Assembly (NCBI GenBank): GCA_900552465.1
Contig: URZO01000135.1
Span: 1-9,330 of the forward strand
DNA from: an uncultured Parabacteroides sp.
GTDB lineage: Bacteria; Bacteroidota; Bacteroidia; Bacteroidales; Tannerellaceae
Direction of reading: 5' to 3'
Length of the DNA: 9,330 bases
The notes beneath the pieces were generated by a model. The model had not been told where the DNA came from. It searched no databases and was given only the letters and a program-made list of their open reading frames with translations. Position numbers and translations under genes: made by a program. Positions 5,660 through 9,330 of this stretch are shown here, one piece after another (positions within the stretch are counted from its first letter, which is position 1; each line of letters opens with the position of its first letter).

Positions 5660-8125
5660 CTATTCTCTGTAATACACCCTCTTTACACGGGGCGATATCG
5701 AGGTCAGTATCTCATACGGTATGGTCTTCAGCTTGTCAGACAGTTCGCTGACCGGAAGCTCCTCGCCGAAAATGATAACGGTGTCGCCTTCGTTCGCATC
5801 GATGTCGGTGACATCTATCATGCAGGCATCCATACAGATATTGCCGATGATCGGGCAACGCTGTCCGTTGATCGAAACCTCTCCGCCACCGTTACTGAAA
5901 TGACGGTCCAGTCCGTCGGCATATCCGATCGGGATGATGGCTATGCGGGAGTCGCGTTTCACGTAACTCATCCGGCTGTAGCCGATCGAGTCGCCTGCCG
6001 GAACGTTCTGTATCTGCAGGATGGTTGTTTTCAGCGTGCTGACATTGCGCAATCCTTTCTGACCGGACGCACTGACGCCATACAGGCCGATGCCGAGGCG
6101 CACCATATCCATCTGATAATCGGTAAACCGTTCGATGCCGGCCGAGTTCAGGATATGTTTGATCACCTTGTATTCCAGACCGTCTTCCAGTGTGGCAGCC
6201 GCCTTGGTGAATGTCTCTAACTGCTTCTTTGTGAAGTCGTCGAATACGTAAGAATCACTGCCCACCAGATGGGAGAATACCGAACGGGCTACGACGCCGC
6301 TCTGTCCTTTCAGGCGTTCGCAGATCTCGGGTACGTCTTCCGGCTGGAATCCCAGACGGTGCATGCCTGTATCGATCTTGATATGAATCGGGTAGGAGGT
6401 AATACCTCTGTGTTCCGTCTCCTTTATCATCGCATCTAACAGGCGGAAACTATATACTTCCGGTTCGAGTTGGTTTTCAAACAGGACGTTGAAACTGCTG
6501 AATTCCGGATTCATCACGATAAGTGGAATAGAAATACCTTCCTTGCGCAGCTCCGCCCCTTCGTCGGCTACGGCAACGGCCAGGTAGTCGCAGCGATGCT
6601 CCTGCAGCGTCTTGGCCAGTTCGTAGGAACCGGCTCCATATCCGAAGGCTTTTACCATGCAGACCATTTTTGTCTCCGGTTTCAGTCTGGAACGGTAGTA
6701 GTTGAAATTATGGACGACGGCGTCCAGATTAACTTCCAGAATTGTTTCGTGCACCTTCTTTTCCAATAGCTCGGAGATGCGTTCGAAATGGAACTGGCGG
6801 GAACCCTTTATCAGGATCAGTTCGTCTTTGAACTTCTTGAATGACGCGGATTTGATAAATTCGTCTGTCGAGAGATAGAATTCCTTTTCGATATCGAAAA
6901 CGCCTCCATATTCTTTCAGATCGCGTCCGATGCCGATGATACGGTCTATTTTTTTCTGGCGTACCAGGTCTGCGACTCTCTTATAAAGGGATTTAGGCAA
7001 TGTGCCTGATTGCAGGATATCCGAGAGGATCAGCGTGCATTTCAGGTCTTTGCCAACGCGACGGCTCTGCTGGAAATCGAGTGCGATATCCAAAGAGTTG
7101 ATGTCTGAGTTGTATGTGTCGTTTATGAGCAGGCAGTTGTTGATGCCCTGTTTTACATCCAGTCGCATGGCAACCGGCTCCAGCTGTTTGAACTTTTCGG
7201 CGTCGTTTACGCTGGTGGGCTTCAGATACAGCATCACGGCCATGCAATGAATGACATTTTCGATGGAAGCGTCGTCCGTAAACGGGATGGTATACGTTCG
7301 GTCAAAGCCTAAAAGCGTGCAGCGGATAACAGTTTCCGACTCTTTCTTCTTGATCGATTCGATGTACAAAGGAGCTTCCGAGTCTTTCCGGCTCCAGGTG
7401 ATTGCCTTATGGGACAGGCAGGCCGATTCGATACAGTTAGAGATAAAGGCATCGTCCCCATCATATATAATAGCTTCGCAATCGTTGAACAGCATGAGTT
7501 TCTCCAGACATTTCTGCGTGGAAGAAATGAAGTTCTCCTGATGGGCTTCCCCTATATTCGTGATCACGCCGACAGTCGGTGCAATGATCGGTTGCAGGCG
7601 TTCCATCTCGTCCGGTTGCGAGATACCTGCCTCGAAAATACCTAACGTGTTTCTATCGCTCATCTGCCATATGGACAGCGGCACACCTAACTGTGAATTA
7701 TAGCTGCGAGGCGAACGGACAATGTTGAACTCATTGTGCAGCAGTTGATAAAGGAATTCCTTTACAATCGTCTTGCCGTTGCTGCCTGTAATACCGATCA
7801 CCGGGATGTTGAAACGTTTCCGGTGGTGGGCCGCCAGCTTCTGAAGGGCTTTCATCGTGTCTTTTACAACAAGAAAGTTTGCTTCGGGCATCGACTCGAA
7901 TTCCGGTAATACCTCGCTGACTACAAAGTTGCGTACGCGCAGCTTGTATAATCCTTGTATATAATTGTGCCCGTCGTTGCTTTTTGTCTGGAGGGCAAAG
8001 AAAAGACTTTGTTCCGGAAATGAAAGGCGACGGCTATCGGTAAGCAAGATGCTGATACGGTCGTCATGTATTTTCCTGGCGTCAGCTCCGATGATTCCGG
8101 CGATTTCTTTTATTGAGTATTCCAT
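5660..8125 (-). CDS. murF-alr: Bifunctional MurF ligase / alanine racemase fusion
   Basis: One 821-residue cytosolic protein joins two steps of peptidoglycan precursor synthesis. The N-terminal half (about 1-455) is MurF, which adds D-Ala-D-Ala to UDP-MurNAc-tripeptide with ATP. It shows the P-loop GITGSNGKT (111-119), SYNSQLGVPL (141-150), FEAGISQPDE (164-173), NDTYNSD (335-341) and KGSR (440-443). The C-terminal half (about 460-821) is a PLP-dependent alanine racemase supplying D-alanine. It shows VKAFGYGAGS with PLP lysine K492, IDTGMHRLGF (584-593), SIGYSRMSY with the likely second catalytic base Y716, PIGYADGLDR (732-741) and CMD (764-766). Both active sites look intact. The total equals the two families' usual lengths, so this is a full fusion. 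It starts 22 bases after the GSCFA stop and is probably co-transcribed with it. The fusion is known across Bacteroidetes. Confidence 0.96.
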   Translation of the reverse strand: MEYSIKEIAGIIGADARKIHDDRISILLTDSRRLSFPEQSLFFALQTKSNDGHNYIQGLYKLRVRNFVVSEVLPEFESMPEANFLVVKDTMKALQKLAAHHRKRFNIPVIGITGSNGKTIVKEFLYQLLHNEFNIVRSPRSYNSQLGVPLSIWQMSDRNTLGIFEAGISQPDEMERLQPIIAPTVGVITNIGEAHQENFISSTQKCLEKLMLFNDCEAIIYDGDDAFISNCIESACLSHKAITWSRKDSEAPLYIESIKKKESETVIRCTLLGFDRTYTIPFTDDASIENVIHCMAVMLYLKPTSVNDAEKFKQLEPVAMRLDVKQGINNCLLINDTYNSDINSLDIALDFQQSRRVGKDLKCTLILSDILQSGTLPKSLYKRVADLVRQKKIDRIIGIGRDLKEYGGVFDIEKEFYLSTDEFIKSASFKKFKDELILIKGSRQFHFERISELLEKKVHETILEVNLDAVVHNFNYYRSRLKPETKMVCMVKAFGYGAGSYELAKTLQEHRCDYLAVAVADEGAELRKEGISIPLIVMNPEFSSFNVLFENQLEPEVYSFRLLDAMIKETEHRGITSYPIHIKIDTGMHRLGFQPEDVPEICERLKGQSGVVARSVFSHLVGSDSYVFDDFTKKQLETFTKAAATLEDGLEYKVIKHILNSAGIERFTDYQMDMVRLGIGLYGVSASGQKGLRNVSTLKTTILQIQNVPAGDSIGYSRMSYVKRDSRIAIIPIGYADGLDRHFSNGGGEVSINGQRCPIIGNICMDACMIDVTDIDANEGDTVIIFGEELPVSELSDKLKTIPYEILTSISPRVKRVYYRE

Positions 8126-8147
8126 TCTTCTATCTCTATAATTAGGT

Positions 8148-9131
8148 TTAGAACTTCTTTTTAATCATTTCGATTTCATTTGTCATATCAAAGTAAGGGA
8201 ATTTCTCGTTAAGTCGTTCCATCTTTAACAAAGTTTGCGAGATGAAGTGTTTATAGGCCTCACTTTCCGGTTGGAAAGGCTTATGGTTAATGGCCTTTTG
8301 TATATCCTTCCATTCTTTAAGAATTGCCTGCGCTTCGCGGGAAAGCATCGTTTCCGTGAACCGTTCCCAGATGTATTCGATCGCTTGCAGAGAGGGATGC
8401 AACATATCGTCCGCATAGAAACGGTAATCCCGCAGTTCGTCCATCATGATCTCATAGGCAGGAAAGTAGGCCGTCTGTCCCGGGAATTCCTTTTGCAGTT
8501 GTTCAACGGCCAACAACAAGGTCGCCTTGCTCAGTTGGTTTCCGTGCGCCCCGTCTTTCCAGTGGCGGATCGGGCTGACGGTGAACAGTATTTTCAGCTC
8601 CGGATTTTGTTCCCATAATGAGAGAAGCAGGCTTTTCCATTCCGTCGTAATCTCGTCGACCGACAACATTTGGCGATCGAACATCTTCTCCGGCAATTTG
8701 TGGCAGTTGGAAACGATCTTTCCTGTACTTCTCAACCTGTATACCCAAGCCGTGCCGAGCGTGATGATCATCCGCCGGGCTTTCCTGATTATTTCGGTTG
8801 AACTGAACAGTCTTCCGTTGATGTTTTCCAGGCATTCTGTTTCCGACGGAGAAGAAAAGCGGCTGTGGTGGCAGAAGCTATGGTAAACTCCTTCGTGCCG
8901 GAAAAGATCATCGCCTGTAAAACGTTCCGGACGTAGCAGCATACGAATCGCACTGGCTATGGAGGAGGGGTTGTAGAGCGTACCGAACGGATTCAGGTCT
9001 GTCTTGAATTTGCCTTCCTCCAACTTCTTCCCGATATTCTCGGCAAAACAGGAACCCAGCAAAACGGTTTGCTCTGTATAGGAAAATGCAAACGGAGCTT
9101 TCGGAATAGATATGCGGGTATAAAGTTCCAT
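8148..9131 (-). CDS. GSCFA-domain family protein
   Basis: The 327-residue protein carries the motif that names the family, GSCFAENIG, at 26-34. The fold is thought to be related to SGNH/GDSL hydrolases. Consistent with that, S27 sits where a nucleophile would be, a glycine-containing TLGTAWVYR lies at 124-132, and DDMLHPS (241-247) gives the D-x-x-H pattern (D242, H245) typical of the final SGNH block. No signal peptide or membrane segment is seen, so it is probably cytosolic. No biochemical role is established to my knowledge. Its position 22 bases ahead of murF-alr, likely in one operon, suggests a role in envelope or peptidoglycan-precursor metabolism, perhaps as an esterase or acyltransferase; this is inference. 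The upstream leader is unusually structured. Confidence 0.92.
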   Translation of the reverse strand: MELYTRISIPKAPFAFSYTEQTVLLGSCFAENIGKKLEEGKFKTDLNPFGTLYNPSSIASAIRMLLRPERFTGDDLFRHEGVYHSFCHHSRFSSPSETECLENINGRLFSSTEIIRKARRMIITLGTAWVYRLRSTGKIVSNCHKLPEKMFDRQMLSVDEITTEWKSLLLSLWEQNPELKILFTVSPIRHWKDGAHGNQLSKATLLLAVEQLQKEFPGQTAYFPAYEIMMDELRDYRFYADDMLHPSLQAIEYIWERFTETMLSREAQAILKEWKDIQKAINHKPFQPESEAYKHFISQTLLKMERLNEKFPYFDMTNEIEMIKKKF

Positions 9132-9144
9132 AAGATGATTTATT

Positions 9145-9178
9145 TTAGGGCTTATTTCTAATTAGGGCTTATTTCTAA
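9145..9178 (-). repeat. Two perfect tandem 17-bp repeats upstream of the GSCFA gene
   Basis: TTAGGGCTTATTTCTAA occurs at 9145-9161 and again, immediately adjacent and identical, at 9162-9178. The unit has short complementary ends (TTAG/CTAA). The pair lies 14 bases before the GSCFA ATG on the minus strand, so it is leader or promoter-proximal DNA. It may be a recent slippage duplication or paired regulator sites. Confidence 0.85.
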
Positions 9179-9196
9179 AAAACTGAGCTATCCCAT

Positions 9197-9216
9197 TCCC
9201 GCGCTCCGACGCGGGA
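9197..9216 (-). other. GC-rich hairpin upstream of the GSCFA-murF-alr operon
   Basis: TCCCGCG (9197-9203) pairs with CGCGGGA (9210-9216) around a 6-base loop, a 7-bp stem that is very GC-rich for this intergenic region. Reading toward the GSCFA gene, a run of six T (9182-9177) follows 14 bases after the stem, which is too far for a standard intrinsic terminator. It could be the end of an upstream transcript, part of a leader, or part of a larger form of the neighbouring repeat. Confidence 0.55.
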
Positions 9217-9245
9217 TCGCAAAATAGCCTGCCATGTCCCGAATC

Positions 9246-9330
9246 ATAAATGATGATTTACCGGTGTATTTCGTATTTGTGACATAGCGTCGGGAGTATC
9301 TGTTTCCCCTCTTGAGAGGGGATAAGGGGT
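9246..9330 (-). repeat. Right, inverted copy of the 85-bp repeat
   Basis: The reverse complement of this segment matches 8-92: one mismatch over the outer 47 bases, then shared blocks with minor changes. It contains the near-palindrome CCCCTCTTGAGAGGGG at 9306-9321. It reads toward the GSCFA gene on the minus strand, just as the left copy reads toward frr. The matching sequence is cut by the window edge, so the element may extend further. Confidence 0.85.

Noticed and set aside
5669..5687. TGTAA/TTACA stem near the TIM-barrel/murF-alr junction as a terminator
   Set aside because: It is a weak 5-bp AT-rich stem inside murF-alr with no T-run; probably chance.
9220..9226. TATTTTG on the minus strand as a -7 element for the GSCFA gene
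   Set aside because: It is one base short of the TAnnTTTG spacing and has no TTTG at the expected -33 distance.
8..9330. The whole window as a composite transposon with the repeats as its ends
   Set aside because: There is no transposase or other cargo-type gene; the contents are core housekeeping genes, so dispersed-repeat insertions are far more likely.

Overview
The window looks like a chromosomal housekeeping segment from a Bacteroidales bacterium, possibly Parabacteroides or a close relative. The main evidence is two copies of the Bacteroidetes promoter pattern (TTTG, 19-20 bp, TAnnTTTG), start codons without a clear Shine-Dalgarno sequence, a MurF-alanine racemase fusion, and a GSCFA-family protein beside that fusion. 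The genus is a guess from gene content and style only. I see no phage, plasmid, CRISPR, insertion-sequence transposase or RNA gene.

Layout, left to right. An 85-bp repeat (8-92) is followed by a strong consensus promoter and the frr-rsgA operon on the plus strand (ribosome recycling factor, then a 30S-assembly GTPase). This runs tail-to-tail into a minus-strand cluster that reads fabI, then a YciO-type threonylcarbamoyl-AMP-synthase-family gene, then dgt (dNTP triphosphohydrolase). FabI has its own consensus promoter in the 174-bp divergent region 4586-4759. On the other side of that region is a plus-strand exported TIM-barrel sugar isomerase/epimerase-like gene. It abuts, stop codon to stop codon, a second minus-strand operon: a GSCFA-family gene followed by the 821-residue murF-alr fusion. 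The right edge (9132-9330) holds a 17-bp tandem repeat, a GC-rich hairpin and a second, inverted copy of the 85-bp repeat.

Functionally the genes cover translation (frr, rsgA, possibly the YciO-like gene), nucleotide-pool control (dgt), fatty-acid elongation (fabI) and peptidoglycan precursor synthesis (murF-alr, perhaps with GSCFA). The TIM-barrel protein probably acts on a sugar outside the cytoplasm. No stretch over 300 bp lacks a gene.

I do not see a convincing new multi-gene system. The most unusual signals are non-coding: the near-identical inverted repeats that frame all eight genes, each placed upstream of an inward-facing operon, and the structured leader before the GSCFA-murF-alr operon. 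Among the proteins, the YciO-like gene lacks the signature residues of true TsaC/Sua5, and the TIM-barrel enzyme has no known substrate.
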